A DNA stretch of 64,000 bases from Tenacibaculum sp. 190524A02b (GTDB lineage: Bacteria; Bacteroidota; Bacteroidia; Flavobacteriales; Flavobacteriaceae), in contig NZ_OZ038525.1 of NCBI RefSeq assembly GCF_964036645.1, positions 3,600,001 through 3,664,000 on the forward strand, given 5' to 3'. The position numbers were made by a program, and so were the translations under genes. The notes under the pieces were generated by a model. That model was not told where the DNA came from and did no database searches. It saw only the letters and a program-made list of their open reading frames with translations. Below, piece by piece: positions 25,544 through 36,120 of this stretch. Every line of letters starts with the position of its first letter. Positions within the stretch are counted from its first letter, which is position 1.

Positions 25544-28066
25544 ATGAAATACAAAATTACTTTAGCACTTTTGTGCTCTTTTTTTACTGCTTTAACATTT
25601 TCTCAACAAAAAACAACAAAAGTCAAACGTGACTGTAATGTAATGGAGCTTTTAGAAATGAAAATGGCTAAAAACCCAAATATTGCAAAACGTATGAATG
25701 AAATGGAAGCATTTACTCAAAGAAGAATTGAGCAAATGGCTAAAAATCATTCAAAAATTTCAGGAGATGTTATCCAAATACCAGTTGTAGTACATGTTTT
25801 GTACACAAACTCAACAAATAATATTAGTAATGCACAAATACAATCACAATTAGATGTTTTAAATGCTGATTTTCGTAGAACAAATGCTGATAGAACGAAT
25901 AAGTGGTCGCAAGCAGCAGATACTAAAATTGAATTTTATTTAGCGGAAATAGATCCAAACGGTAATGCAACAACTGGTATTACTCGAACTCAAGTTAGTA
26001 AAGCAACTTGGGATCTTCAAAACTCAAGCACAAGTGATGATATGAAAAGATCATCTAAAGGTGGAGTTGATCCATGGAATACTTCTGAGTATCTTAATAT
26101 GTGGATTGTAGATAAGTTAACAAGAGGTACTAGAACAATTTTAGGTTTTGCGCAATTTCCTTGGGATACAGATAAATCTACTGATGGAGTTGTAATGGCT
26201 GATCAATATTTTGGGACAACTGGAACTGCTTTGGCTCCATTTGATGGAGGAAGAACTACTACACACGAGGTAGGACACTATTTAGGTTTACGTCATATTT
26301 GGGGTGATGGACCTTGTGGGAGTGACGATTTTGTTGCTGATACACCTGAATCTGATGCACCAAATTATGGGTGTGAAACTGGTCATACATCATGTGGGTC
26401 TGAAGATATGGTTCAAAACTATATGGATTATTCAGATGATTCTTGTATGAACTTATTTACACTAGGTCAGAAAAATAGAATGCACACATACTTAAATGAA
26501 GGTGGAGCTAGAAGAGCTTTAGCACTATCTGACAAAACAGGAAATACAACTCCTCCATCAAGTTCATGCTCATCAACAATTAATTCCTTTCCTTATAAGG
26601 AAGGTTTTGAAAGTGGTTTAGGAGCTTGGACACAAGCATCTGGAGATGATTTTGATTGGTCTAGACAATCAGGAGAAACAAGATCTGGTTCTACAGGGCC
26701 TACATCAGCATCTGCAGGTTCTTACTATATGTATACTGAATCTTCAAGCCCTAATTATCCAGCAAAAACAGCTATTTTCAATGGGCCATGTTTTGATTTA
26801 GCTGGAGTTTCAAATCCTAGAATGAGTTTCAAGTATCATATGTATGGAGCAGCAATGGGAACTTTAAAATTAGAAGCAAAAGAAGAAGGAGCTTCTGGTT
26901 GGACTACTATTTGGAGTAAAACAGGAAACCAAGGGAACTCTTGGAGTACTGCTGAGGTTAACTTAACTGCCAAAAAAGTACAATTAAGGTTTCATATGAC
27001 AACCTCAACATCTTATACTTCAGATGCTGCTATTGATGCTATTACAATTAGTGCTGGATCAAGTGCAGATACACAAGCACCTTCAGTTCCAACTAATTTA
27101 TCAGTATCAAATGTTGCGCAAACAACATTAACATTAAATTGGAATGCATCATCAGATAATCTAGGTGTTACAGGATATGATGTATATCAAGGAACAACAA
27201 AATTAGGAACAACAACTAATACATCAGTTAATATTACTGAACTATCTGCAGGAACTTCTTATATTTTCTCTGTTAGAGCTAAGGATGCAGCTGGAAATAT
27301 TTCAGCATCTAGTACTGCTGTCAATGTAACAACTTTATCAAATGCAATTTCTTATTGTAGTTCACAAGGAAATCGTTCAACACATGAATGGATTGATAAT
27401 GTTGAGTTAGGTGGAATGAAAAATGCTACAGGAGATAATGGAGGTTATGAAGATTTTACTTCTAAAGTAGCTACTTTAGTTCAAGGAAGTTCAAATGAAA
27501 TGATTGTAAGTGCAGGATTTAAAAGTACAGCATATACTGAACATTGGGCTGTTTGGATTGATTTTAATCAAAATGGAACATTTGAAACAAGTGAAAAAGT
27601 TGTGTCTGGATCATCATCTAGTGCTAATAACTTAAGAGCTACTGTAGATGTACCTGCTGGGGCAAATTTAGGACAAACAAGAATGCGTGTTTCTATGAAG
27701 TATAATTCTGCTCAAACCTCATGTGAAACGTTTGATGACGGTGAAGTAGAAGATTACTCAGTAAATATTGTAGCTAATTCAAGTAGAACCACTGTTGTTG
27801 CTGAGAATAGTAACGCTGAATTATTAGGAAATGAAGAAGTTGTAGCTATAGTAGCTTATCCTAATCCTGCAAGAAATTACGTTAGTGTAAGATTAGCATC
27901 TAAAGCAGCAAATGTCTCATATAAGATAGTAAATACTTTAGGTTCGGTTGTAAAAACAGGAACAGATTTGAATAATATTAATATATCTAAAATAAATGCT
28001 GGAGTTTACTTATTAAAAGTTAATGATGGTCAAAAAACGATAACAATTAAGTTGATAAAACAATAG
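25544..28066 (+). CDS. Secreted M43-family zinc metalloprotease with FN3, GEVED and T9SS domains
   Basis: 840 residues, paralogue of the 21436 protease over the first ~350 residues. Signal peptide 1-20; M43 domain with HEVGHYLGLRH (H241, E242, H245, H251) and Met-turn NYMDYSDDSCM; a MAM-like domain (~355-505); an FN3 domain (~515-600); a GEVED domain (~605-740, ending FDDGEVEDYSVNI); and a T9SS domain (AYPNPARNYV). The tail modules are unlike the 21436 protein and match those of the two following genes, so the gene is a chimera of two module sets. Extracellular protease. Confidence 0.92.
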   Translation: MKYKITLALLCSFFTALTFSQQKTTKVKRDCNVMELLEMKMAKNPNIAKRMNEMEAFTQRRIEQMAKNHSKISGDVIQIPVVVHVLYTNSTNNISNAQIQSQLDVLNADFRRTNADRTNKWSQAADTKIEFYLAEIDPNGNATTGITRTQVSKATWDLQNSSTSDDMKRSSKGGVDPWNTSEYLNMWIVDKLTRGTRTILGFAQFPWDTDKSTDGVVMADQYFGTTGTALAPFDGGRTTTHEVGHYLGLRHIWGDGPCGSDDFVADTPESDAPNYGCETGHTSCGSEDMVQNYMDYSDDSCMNLFTLGQKNRMHTYLNEGGARRALALSDKTGNTTPPSSSCSSTINSFPYKEGFESGLGAWTQASGDDFDWSRQSGETRSGSTGPTSASAGSYYMYTESSSPNYPAKTAIFNGPCFDLAGVSNPRMSFKYHMYGAAMGTLKLEAKEEGASGWTTIWSKTGNQGNSWSTAEVNLTAKKVQLRFHMTTSTSYTSDAAIDAITISAGSSADTQAPSVPTNLSVSNVAQTTLTLNWNASSDNLGVTGYDVYQGTTKLGTTTNTSVNITELSAGTSYIFSVRAKDAAGNISASSTAVNVTTLSNAISYCSSQGNRSTHEWIDNVELGGMKNATGDNGGYEDFTSKVATLVQGSSNEMIVSAGFKSTAYTEHWAVWIDFNQNGTFETSEKVVSGSSSSANNLRATVDVPAGANLGQTRMRVSMKYNSAQTSCETFDDGEVEDYSVNIVANSSRTTVVAENSNAELLGNEEVVAIVAYPNPARNYVSVRLASKAANVSYKIVNTLGSVVKTGTDLNNINISKINAGVYLLKVNDGQKTITIKLIKQ

Positions 28067-28104
28067 TTTTTATAGAAATAACAAAAAATTAAACTTGCTA
28101 TATA

Positions 28105-28129
28105 CCCCGAGTAAAACTCGGGGTTTTTT
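28105..28129 (+). terminator. Rho-independent terminator
   Basis: CCCCGAGT (28105-28112) pairs with ACTCGGGG (28116-28123) followed by six T's. Confidence 0.95.
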
Positions 28130-28177
28130 GTTGTTTTTCAATAGATTATTTTAATACTGTTTAGTGTTGTTATTTTT

Positions 28178-28203
28178 TTGTTAAAAAAAAAATTATATAT
28201 TTG
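28178..28203 (+). promoter_or_regulatory. Promoter of the subtilisin-like protease gene
   Basis: TATATTTG at 28196-28203 with TTG at 28178-28180 (15 nt, short) or 28167-28169 (26 nt, long). The -7 box is exact; the -33 box is uncertain. Confidence 0.6.
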
Positions 28204-28300
28204 GCACTGTTTTAATTAAATCGTTATTGATTTTTGAATTTTAGGTTTGAAAAAATAGCAATTAAATAAAAACAAAAACTAATTTAAAACCCTTCTAAAA

Positions 28301-31300
28301 ATGAGACACAAGTACTTAAAAAGTCTTGTAGTTGCTAGTGCGTTTATTGGATTCACGTCACAAATCCAAGCACAAAGCAAAAACGAGGCTCAGAAAATTC
28401 GTAGTAAGTACAACTTAACAAAACTACGAGGAATGAAGCAAAACTTCGAAAAAGATGCTTCAGATGAAAAACAACAAGCTTTACGTTTAGCAAAACAAAA
28501 TGGTTGGAAAACTAAGTTTACCGCCAAAGATGGTAGTATGCTAGAGCTTCAAAGAGTTGTTGATGGAAAGCCAATCTATTACACTACGTTTAATGAAGAT
28601 GCAGCTAGGTCTACTAGAACAAATCATTTAAATTCTGGTGGTTCATTAGGATTGAATTTAATGGGGCAAAATATGACTGCCCATGTATGGGATGGTGGAA
28701 TTGCTAGAGCTACTCATAGAGAATATGATGGAGCTGGAGGAAATAACCGTTTTTCAGTAGGAGATGGAAGTTCTTCTCAAAACTTTCATGCAGCACACGT
28801 TACAGGAACTATCATAGCTTCTGGTGTTACAGCTTCTGCAAAAGGAATGGCACCTCATGCAAAAGGTGTAGGTTATGATTGGAACAATGACAAAGCTGAG
28901 GCTACTACAGCAGCTTCTAATGGAATGTTAGTTTCTAATCATTCTTATGGTTTCAGAGTAAGAGATAATAGTGGACAAGTAATTATACCGCAGTATTATT
29001 TTGGAGGATATATTGATGAGTCTCGTGATTGGGATCAAATTATGTTCAATGCGCCTCAATATTTAATGGTTGTAGCAGCAGGTAATGATGGTAATGATAA
29101 TACTGCTAATACAAACCCTGCTGGAGGATCTGGTTGGGATAAATTAACAGGACATTCAACATCAAAGAATAATTTAGTAGTCGCAAATGCTCAAGATGCT
29201 AATGTAGATTCAAATGGAAACTTGGTTTCTGTATCTATAAATAGCTCTAGTAGTGAAGGGCCAACAGATGATTTTAGAATTAAACCTGATATTACTGGAA
29301 ATGGTACTGGGGTTTACTCTACATATCATAATGGTGATGCTTCTTATCAAAACTTAACAGGAACATCTATGGCTTCTCCAAATGTAACAGGTTCTTTATT
29401 ATTGTTACAAGAGCATTATAATAACACGCATGGTTCTTATATGAGAGCAGCAACTTTAAAAGGTTTAGCACTTCATACAGCTGATGACGCAGGAGCTTCT
29501 GGGCCAGATGCTGTTTTTGGATGGGGATTGTTAAATGCTAAAAAAGCTGCAGAAAGTATTACAAAAAGAGGAAATGAAACTAAAATTGAAGAGCTAACTC
29601 TTTCAGCTGGTCAAACGTATACAATTACAGTTGATGCTGATGGTACTAATCCTTTATTGGCATCTATTTCTTGGACAGACAGACCTGGAGTAGCTAATAC
29701 AGGTACTGTGAATTTAAGTACTCCTGCATTAGTAAATGATTTAGATTTAAGAGTTTCTAAAAGTGGTACTACGTATTTGCCATACAAATTAACAAGTCCA
29801 ACAACAAGTACTAAACAGGATAATAACGTTGATCCTTATGAAAGAGTAGATGTAGCGAATGCTTCAGGAACATATACTATTACAGTTACACATAAAGGAA
29901 CATTAACTGGAGGAAGTCAAAATTATACATTAATTGTAACTGGAGTTACTGGTACACCAGTAGTTTGTAACGCAACAGTACCAACAGGAGTATCTACATC
30001 AGGAGTTACTTCTTCAGGTGCATCAGTAAGCTGGACAGCTGTACCAGGAGCTACTTATGATGTACGTTATCGTCAAGCAGGAACGACTTCTTGGACAACA
30101 AATGCTGTTACTGCTACTAGTACAACATTAAGTGGATTATCAGCATCTACACAGTATGAAGTTCAGGTTCGTAGTAAGTGTTCTTCTGGAAATTCAAATT
30201 ATAGTACATCAGTTAACTTTACAACAAGTGCTGTAACACTAAACTATTGTGCTTCAAAAGGAGATAGTGTAAATGATGAATATATTCAAAGAGTTCAATT
30301 AGGTACAATTAATAATGCTTCAGGAGCAGGAAATGGGTATACAGATCATACAGCTATATCTACTAATTTAGCAAAAGGAACTTCACATACAATTACCATA
30401 ACTCCAAGATGGACAGGAACTGTTTATGATGAAGGATATGGAGTTTTTATTGATTACAATAAAGATGGGGATTTCTCTGATTCAGGTGAAACAGTTTGGA
30501 CCAAATCAGCATCAAAAGATACGCCTGTTAGTGGGTCTTTTACAGTGCCATCTGGAGCTGTTGAAGGAGCTACAAGAATGCGTGTAATTCTAAGATACAA
30601 TGCAGTTCCTTCTGCTTGTGGAACCTATAATTATGGTGAAACAGAAGATTATACTGTTGTAATTGGTTCATCTCAGGCGGATACACAAGCACCAACAGCA
30701 CCAAGTAGTCTGGCAGCTTCTAATGTAGCGCAAACGTCATTAACACTTAATTGGGCAGCTTCAACAGATAATGTAGGTGTAACAGGGTATGATGTATACC
30801 AAGGAAGTTCTAAGTTATCAACTGTAACAGGTACTTCTTATAATGTTTCAGGATTAACAGCTAGTACTGCTTATGCGTTTTCTGTAAAAGCAAAAGATGC
30901 GGCAGGTAATGAATCTGCTTCAAGTAATACTGTTAACGTTACTACGCTAGGGAATACGGTTACTTATTGTGCTTCAAAAGGTAATAGAGTAACTTATGAA
31001 TGGATTGATTATGTTGCATTTGGAGGAATGACAAACACTACAGGAAAAGATGGTGGTTATGGAGATTATACTTCAAAAGTAGCGAACGTTTCTAGAGGAG
31101 CTACAAGTCAACTTGTAGTAAGCGCAGGATTTAGAAGTACACAATACAATGAGTATTTTTATATTTGGATTGATTACAACAAAAATGGAACTTTTGAATC
31201 TTCTGAGTTAGTAGCATCAGGAAACTCAAACAGTGCAGGTAACAGAACAGCAAATATTACAATACCTACAAGTGCTAGTTTAGGACAAACTAGAATGCGT

Positions 31301-31684
31301 GTAACTATGAAGTATAACGCTGCACCAACTCCATGTGAAACATTTGCGGATGGAGAGGTAGAAGATTATACCGTTAATATTACAGGCTCTAGTGCTGCAA
31401 ACTTGTATACAATTTATGTTGAAGAAAATGGAGATGCTTTAAGACATGAGAATGTTTCTGATGTTATGGCATACCCTAATCCAGCTAAAGATTATGTTCA
31501 GGTAAGAATGCTTTCAAAAGAGGCTGGAGTAACATATAAAATAATAAATACTATTGGAAGTGTTGTACAATCAGGACGTTTAAATTCTTCAAACGTTAAC
31601 ATTTCTCAGTTAAAATCTGGTATTTACATGTTAGAGGTAAATGATGGTCAAAGGTCATTAACTACCAAATTAGTTAAAGAATAA
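28301..31684 (+). CDS. Secreted subtilisin-like (S8) protease with FN3, GEVED and T9SS domains
   Basis: 1127 residues. Signal peptide 1-24 (ends IQAQ); prodomain; S8 domain ~115-420 with the triad D131 (HVWDGG), H163 ([10 protein letters not shown], in the place of HGTHVAGT) and S356 ([11 protein letters not shown]). A beta-sandwich follows (~430-550), then FN3 (~555-645), GEVED (~650-785), FN3 (~790-880), GEVED (~885-1025) and a T9SS type A domain ([10 protein letters not shown]). All triad residues are present. Expected to be secreted through T9SS and to degrade environmental or host proteins. Confidence 0.93.
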   Translation: MRHKYLKSLVVASAFIGFTSQIQAQSKNEAQKIRSKYNLTKLRGMKQNFEKDASDEKQQALRLAKQNGWKTKFTAKDGSMLELQRVVDGKPIYYTTFNEDAARSTRTNHLNSGGSLGLNLMGQNMTAHVWDGGIARATHREYDGAGGNNRFSVGDGSSSQNFHAAHVTGTIIASGVTASAKGMAPHAKGVGYDWNNDKAEATTAASNGMLVSNHSYGFRVRDNSGQVIIPQYYFGGYIDESRDWDQIMFNAPQYLMVVAAGNDGNDNTANTNPAGGSGWDKLTGHSTSKNNLVVANAQDANVDSNGNLVSVSINSSSSEGPTDDFRIKPDITGNGTGVYSTYHNGDASYQNLTGTSMASPNVTGSLLLLQEHYNNTHGSYMRAATLKGLALHTADDAGASGPDAVFGWGLLNAKKAAESITKRGNETKIEELTLSAGQTYTITVDADGTNPLLASISWTDRPGVANTGTVNLSTPALVNDLDLRVSKSGTTYLPYKLTSPTTSTKQDNNVDPYERVDVANASGTYTITVTHKGTLTGGSQNYTLIVTGVTGTPVVCNATVPTGVSTSGVTSSGASVSWTAVPGATYDVRYRQAGTTSWTTNAVTATSTTLSGLSASTQYEVQVRSKCSSGNSNYSTSVNFTTSAVTLNYCASKGDSVNDEYIQRVQLGTINNASGAGNGYTDHTAISTNLAKGTSHTITITPRWTGTVYDEGYGVFIDYNKDGDFSDSGETVWTKSASKDTPVSGSFTVPSGAVEGATRMRVILRYNAVPSACGTYNYGETEDYTVVIGSSQADTQAPTAPSSLAASNVAQTSLTLNWAASTDNVGVTGYDVYQGSSKLSTVTGTSYNVSGLTASTAYAFSVKAKDAAGNESASSNTVNVTTLGNTVTYCASKGNRVTYEWIDYVAFGGMTNTTGKDGGYGDYTSKVANVSRGATSQLVVSAGFRSTQYNEYFYIWIDYNKNGTFESSELVASGNSNSAGNRTANITIPTSASLGQTRMRVTMKYNAAPTPCETFADGEVEDYTVNITGSSAANLYTIYVEENGDALRHENVSDVMAYPNPAKDYVQVRMLSKEAGVTYKIINTIGSVVQSGRLNSSNVNISQLKSGIYMLEVNDGQRSLTTKLVKE

Positions 31685-31707
31685 TTTACTACATATATAC
31701 TAACTAG

Positions 31708-31744
31708 GAAATAGTTAGAAAGAAATCCTCTTTCTAACTATTTC
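31708..31744 (+). terminator. Long hairpin, probable terminator
   Basis: A 15-bp perfect stem, GAAATAGTTAGAAAG (31708-31722) with its complement (31730-31744), 7-nt loop, short T-rich tail, 24 bp after the stop at 31684 and 23 bp before the next ATG. Confidence 0.8.
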
Positions 31745-31766
31745 TTTCAACCTATTCAATAAACAT

Positions 31767-34700
31767 ATGAATTTAAAATTAAAGGTTTTGATAGGTGGCT
31801 TATCAGTAGCTGCTGTATCAATGATTGGAGTTGATTATTTAAAGCAACAAAACGCTTTAAATGAATTGGCGGAGAAACGTAAAGTTCATAGCACTTTTTT
31901 AAAAGAAAGTCCTTTAAATGAAGCGTTACAATGGGGTAAAAAAGAAAGAAAACAAAGAGGATTACCTCCAAACAGATACTTTGATCAAATGCATCTTCTT
32001 ACAATGAATCCTGCAACAGGAAAAATGGAAGATGGTAGTTTAGCTAAATTGCGAGAAGATTTATTGAGAAAAAGAGCTTCAAAAGGGAAAAATACACAAG
32101 AAAGAAATCCAGGAGATAATGGAAACGCTTGGGTAGAAAGAGGTCCTAATAATGTAGGAGGACGTACAAGAGTTGTTTTATTTGATCCTAATGATGCTTC
32201 TAATAATACAGTTTTTGCTGGTGGTGTAAGTGGAGGATTGTGGAGAAATGCAGATATTACAAATGCAAATTCACAATGGACTAGAGTCCAAAATGTACCT
32301 GGAAATTTATCGGTTACTTCAATAACAGTTGATCCTAGAGATAATAATAGATGGTACGTTGGTACTGGGGAGCAATACACAGCAGGTGATGTTGTAGGAA
32401 ATGGAGTGTATGTAACGACTGATGGTGGTACTACATGGAACGCTGTAAATATACCAGCAGCAGGAGAAGCAATTATAAATCACAATGCTAGTAATGTTTT
32501 CTTATCTGGTGTTCATTTTGTAAATGATGTTTTAGCTTGGGATAATGGAAACTCTACAGAGTTATTTGTTGCTGTTGGAGCACATGTATATGGAGATTCT
32601 GGAAATCCAAGAAACTGGTTAGGATTACAATCTGCTGGTTTATATCGTTCTACAGATAATGGAACTACTTGGAATAGAATAGAGTCGGCAAATATGAGGC
32701 ATACTTTTAGTAATAGAAACTACTATTACATTCCAAACGACTTAGAAGTAAGTGCTAATAATACACTTTGGATGGGAACTATTAAGTCTGCATTAGGAGA
32801 AAATGGTGGTGGTAGAGTGTATAGCTCAACAAATGGTTCAACTTGGACAGAAGCAGCAGCATCTCCATTAACAAATTCAAATAGAGTAGAGTTAGAGCCA
32901 TCAGCAACTAATGCAAATAAAATTTATGCATTGACACAAGGAACTGAAAACACAGCTCCAGTACATATTTATAAAACTACTGATGGTTTTGCTACAGCCA
33001 CAGCTACATCGTTACCAAATGATGCAGATACAGGGATTGCTGCAAATGATTTCTGTAGAGGACAGGCGTTTTATGATTTAGTTATTGAAGCAGATCCAAC
33101 TAATGATAATGTAGTTTATGTTGGAGGTATTGATCTTTTTAAATCAACAAATAGTGGTAATTCATGGTCTCAATTATCTCATTGGTATGGAGGTTTTGGA
33201 TTTCAAAGTGTACATGCTGATCAGCATTCTATTGCTTTTGGTAATAACAATTCATCAAGAATGTTATTTGGAAATGATGGAGGTATTTATTACTCAGGAA
33301 ATGCAGGTACTAATATTAGTGTAAGAAATAGAGGTTATAATGTTACACAGTTTGTAAAGGCTGGAATTGGACCTGATGGAGCAGGAGATACAGATGGTAT
33401 TTTTAGTGCTGGTGCACAAGATAATGGAACACAGGCTTTCAGAAATGCGGTAGCAGGTATTAATAGTTCAACTGAGTTAAGTGATGGAGACGGTTTCTAT
33501 ACATTTGTAGATAAAGATGGTCAGTACATGATTGCTACTTATGTTAGAAATGTAATTTATCGTTTTAATTTACCTTGGAATGGACAAGGAAGAAGGCAAG
33601 GAGGTGCAACTACTTTATTTAATGATGCACAAAATACTGGAGATTTTGTAAACCCAATGGGATATGATAGTGGTGCTAACAGATTATTATCTAATAAATC
33701 TTCAAGAACCACTTCTGATAAAGCAATTTTAAGCATAAATGTTGCTGCTAATACTAATGGAACTTTAACAAATGCATTATTAAATGCTAGTCCAACTGCT
33801 TTCCAACCTTCACCTTTTGAAAACAATGCATGGTATGTTGGTTTAGTTAATGGTAGATTACTGAAGTTAACAAATGTAACGAATAGTAGTGCTACTTGGT
33901 CTAACATAAATACTCCTTTTGTAGGGTCTATTTCTGCGGTTAGGTTTGGTGCTACTGCTAATGATATTTTTGTTACTATGCATAACTATGGTGTAACAAG
34001 TGTTTGGGCAACTACAGATGGAGGTGCTAACTGGGTAAGTAAAGAAGGTAATTTACCTAATATTCCAGTAAGAGATATTTTACAAAACCCATTAGATAGA
34101 AACGAGGCTATTTTAGCAACACAATTAGGAGTTTGGTCAACCTCTAATTTTAACGATGCAAATCCTAACTGGTCACAAGCATATAATGGAATGAGTGATG
34201 TGAGTGTTACTTCATTTGATTATTGGGATGTGAGTGGGGATAATACAAATAATAAAGTAATAGCTTCTACATATGGTAGGGGAGTGTTTACAGGAACATT
34301 TACAAGTAATGCAGCTGCAGATACGCAAGCACCTACAGCTCCAACTAATTTAGCAGCAAACTCAGTTACTGAAACTGGATTAACTTTAAATTGGTCGGCT
34401 TCTACTGATAATGTAGCAGTAACGGGGTATGATGTGTACCAAGGAACAACAAAGTTAGGTACTGTAACTGGAACAACCTATAATGTAACAGGATTAACAG
34501 CAAGTACAGCTTATACATTCTCTGTAAAAGCTAAAGATGCTGCAGGAAATGAGTCAGCAGCTAGTAATATTGTTAATGTAACTACTCCTGATGCTACACT
34601 TACCTATTGTACTTCAAAAGGAAATAGTGTATCTGATGAATATATTCAAAGAGTTCAATTAGGAAGTATTGATAATACTTCAACTGGAGGAAATGGATAT

Positions 34701-36047
34701 TCAGATCATACAAGTATCTCAACTAATTTAGAGAAAGGGAAATCAAATACAATTACCATTACTCCAAAGTGGACAGGAACTGTTTATGATGAAGGATATG
34801 GTGTGTGGATAGATTATAATCAAGATGGAGATTTTTCAGATGCTGGTGAAACAGTATGGACAAAAGCGAAATCTAAAGACACGCCTGTTGGAACTTCGTT
34901 TACTGTGCCAAGTTCTGCAAAAGATGGAGCAACAAGAATGCGTATTGTGTTAAAATACAACGCTACTCCAACTGCCTGTGAAGCTTCTTTCCAATATGGA
35001 GAAGTAGAAGATTATACAGTAAATATTACAGCTGCAGTTGCAGATACACAAGCACCAACTGCACCAAGTAGTTTAGCTTCGTCAAATGTTTCACAAACTG
35101 GATTAACTTTAAATTGGACTGCTTCAACAGATAATGTAGGAGTAACTGGTTATGATGTGTATCAAGGAACTACTAAGTTAACTACGGTTACTGGAACTAC
35201 TTATAATGTAACAGGATTAACACCTGATACAGCTTATACATTTTCTGTAAAAGCTAAAGATGAAGCAGGAAATGAATCAGCGGCAAGTAATACTGTTAAT
35301 GTAACTACATTGAAAAACGTGGTTTCTTACTGTGCATCTAAAGGAAATAGAGATACTTATGAGTGGATTGACTATGTTTCTTTTGGTGGAATGACTAATA
35401 GTACAGGAAAGAATGGTGGTTATGGAGATTTTACGTCTAAAGTTGCTACAGTAGCACAAGGAAGCACTAATCAAATTATTGTAAGTGCTGGATTTAGAAG
35501 CACGGCTTATACAGAATATTTTACAGTTTGGATTGACTTTGATCAAGATGGAACTTTTGAAGAAAGTGAAAAAACGGCATTAGGTTCATCTAAGAGTGCT
35601 ACTAATAGAACGGCAAATATTTCAGTTCCAGCTGGTGCTAGTTTAGGGCAAACTAGAATGCGTGTTTCTATGAAGTATAATGCAGCTTCAACTGCTTGTG
35701 AAACATTTGCAGATGGAGAAGTAGAAGATTATACTGTAAATATTGTAAGTTCATCTTCTTCTTTAGCATCAATTGCTGCTGTAAGTAATGTTTCTGCGGA
35801 GCCATTTGATACTGATAATGTAGGTAGTTTAAATGTATTCCCTAATCCAGCAATAAATAATGTTATTGTTAAGTTTGGTGATAATGAGAGTGTTAACTTT
35901 AGAATAACAAATGCAATTGGTAAAGTTGTGTTAAAAGGTAAAACTGTTAATAATACTGTAGATATTTCTCAGTTAAAAAGCGGTATATATATATTAGAAG
36001 CTAATGATGTTCAAAAATCATTAACAACTAAATTAATTAAGCAATAG
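31767..36047 (+). CDS. Large secreted beta-propeller protein with FN3, GEVED and T9SS domains
   Basis: 1426 residues. An N-terminal hydrophobic segment (LKVLIGGLSVAAVSMIGV) acts as signal. Residues ~120-830 contain BNR/Asp-box type repeats (TDGGTTWNAV, TDNGTTWNRI, TNSGNSWSQL, TDGGANWVSK), as in sialidase- or Vps10-like propellers. Then FN3 (~850-935), GEVED (~940-1080), FN3 (~1085-1170), GEVED (~1175-1310) and a T9SS domain (VFPNPAINNV). Asp-boxes mark fold rather than activity, and sialidase catalytic Arg residues cannot be confirmed, so glycosidase function is only possible. Carbohydrate binding or adhesion is equally likely. Confidence 0.85.
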   Translation: MNLKLKVLIGGLSVAAVSMIGVDYLKQQNALNELAEKRKVHSTFLKESPLNEALQWGKKERKQRGLPPNRYFDQMHLLTMNPATGKMEDGSLAKLREDLLRKRASKGKNTQERNPGDNGNAWVERGPNNVGGRTRVVLFDPNDASNNTVFAGGVSGGLWRNADITNANSQWTRVQNVPGNLSVTSITVDPRDNNRWYVGTGEQYTAGDVVGNGVYVTTDGGTTWNAVNIPAAGEAIINHNASNVFLSGVHFVNDVLAWDNGNSTELFVAVGAHVYGDSGNPRNWLGLQSAGLYRSTDNGTTWNRIESANMRHTFSNRNYYYIPNDLEVSANNTLWMGTIKSALGENGGGRVYSSTNGSTWTEAAASPLTNSNRVELEPSATNANKIYALTQGTENTAPVHIYKTTDGFATATATSLPNDADTGIAANDFCRGQAFYDLVIEADPTNDNVVYVGGIDLFKSTNSGNSWSQLSHWYGGFGFQSVHADQHSIAFGNNNSSRMLFGNDGGIYYSGNAGTNISVRNRGYNVTQFVKAGIGPDGAGDTDGIFSAGAQDNGTQAFRNAVAGINSSTELSDGDGFYTFVDKDGQYMIATYVRNVIYRFNLPWNGQGRRQGGATTLFNDAQNTGDFVNPMGYDSGANRLLSNKSSRTTSDKAILSINVAANTNGTLTNALLNASPTAFQPSPFENNAWYVGLVNGRLLKLTNVTNSSATWSNINTPFVGSISAVRFGATANDIFVTMHNYGVTSVWATTDGGANWVSKEGNLPNIPVRDILQNPLDRNEAILATQLGVWSTSNFNDANPNWSQAYNGMSDVSVTSFDYWDVSGDNTNNKVIASTYGRGVFTGTFTSNAAADTQAPTAPTNLAANSVTETGLTLNWSASTDNVAVTGYDVYQGTTKLGTVTGTTYNVTGLTASTAYTFSVKAKDAAGNESAASNIVNVTTPDATLTYCTSKGNSVSDEYIQRVQLGSIDNTSTGGNGYSDHTSISTNLEKGKSNTITITPKWTGTVYDEGYGVWIDYNQDGDFSDAGETVWTKAKSKDTPVGTSFTVPSSAKDGATRMRIVLKYNATPTACEASFQYGEVEDYTVNITAAVADTQAPTAPSSLASSNVSQTGLTLNWTASTDNVGVTGYDVYQGTTKLTTVTGTTYNVTGLTPDTAYTFSVKAKDEAGNESAASNTVNVTTLKNVVSYCASKGNRDTYEWIDYVSFGGMTNSTGKNGGYGDFTSKVATVAQGSTNQIIVSAGFRSTAYTEYFTVWIDFDQDGTFEESEKTALGSSKSATNRTANISVPAGASLGQTRMRVSMKYNAASTACETFADGEVEDYTVNIVSSSSSLASIAAVSNVSAEPFDTDNVGSLNVFPNPAINNVIVKFGDNESVNFRITNAIGKVVLKGKTVNNTVDISQLKSGIYILEANDVQKSLTTKLIKQ

Positions 36048-36079
36048 TTAAAACCCTTCTTTCATTTAACTAATGTAGG

Positions 36080-36105
36080 CCCTGGGCGAAAGCTCGGGGT
36101 TTTTT
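36080..36105 (+). terminator. Rho-independent terminator
   Basis: CCCTGGGC (36080-36087), GAAA loop, GCTCGGGG (36092-36099) with two G-T pairs, then six T's. Confidence 0.9.
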
Positions 36106-36108
36106 AGT

Positions 36109-36116
36109 TACTTTTG
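36109..36116 (+). promoter_or_regulatory. Candidate -7 box (TACTTTTG) for the ABC-F gene
   Basis: TACTTTTG ends 4 nt before the ATG at 36121, directly after the terminator T-run, leaving almost no 5' leader. Confidence 0.35.
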
Positions 36117-36120
36117 CCAA

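Noticed and set aside
36080..36105. Part of the dispersed repeat family of 7759/60612
   Set aside because: Similar GC-rich bases only; it is a simple terminator hairpin with GAAA loop and T-run.
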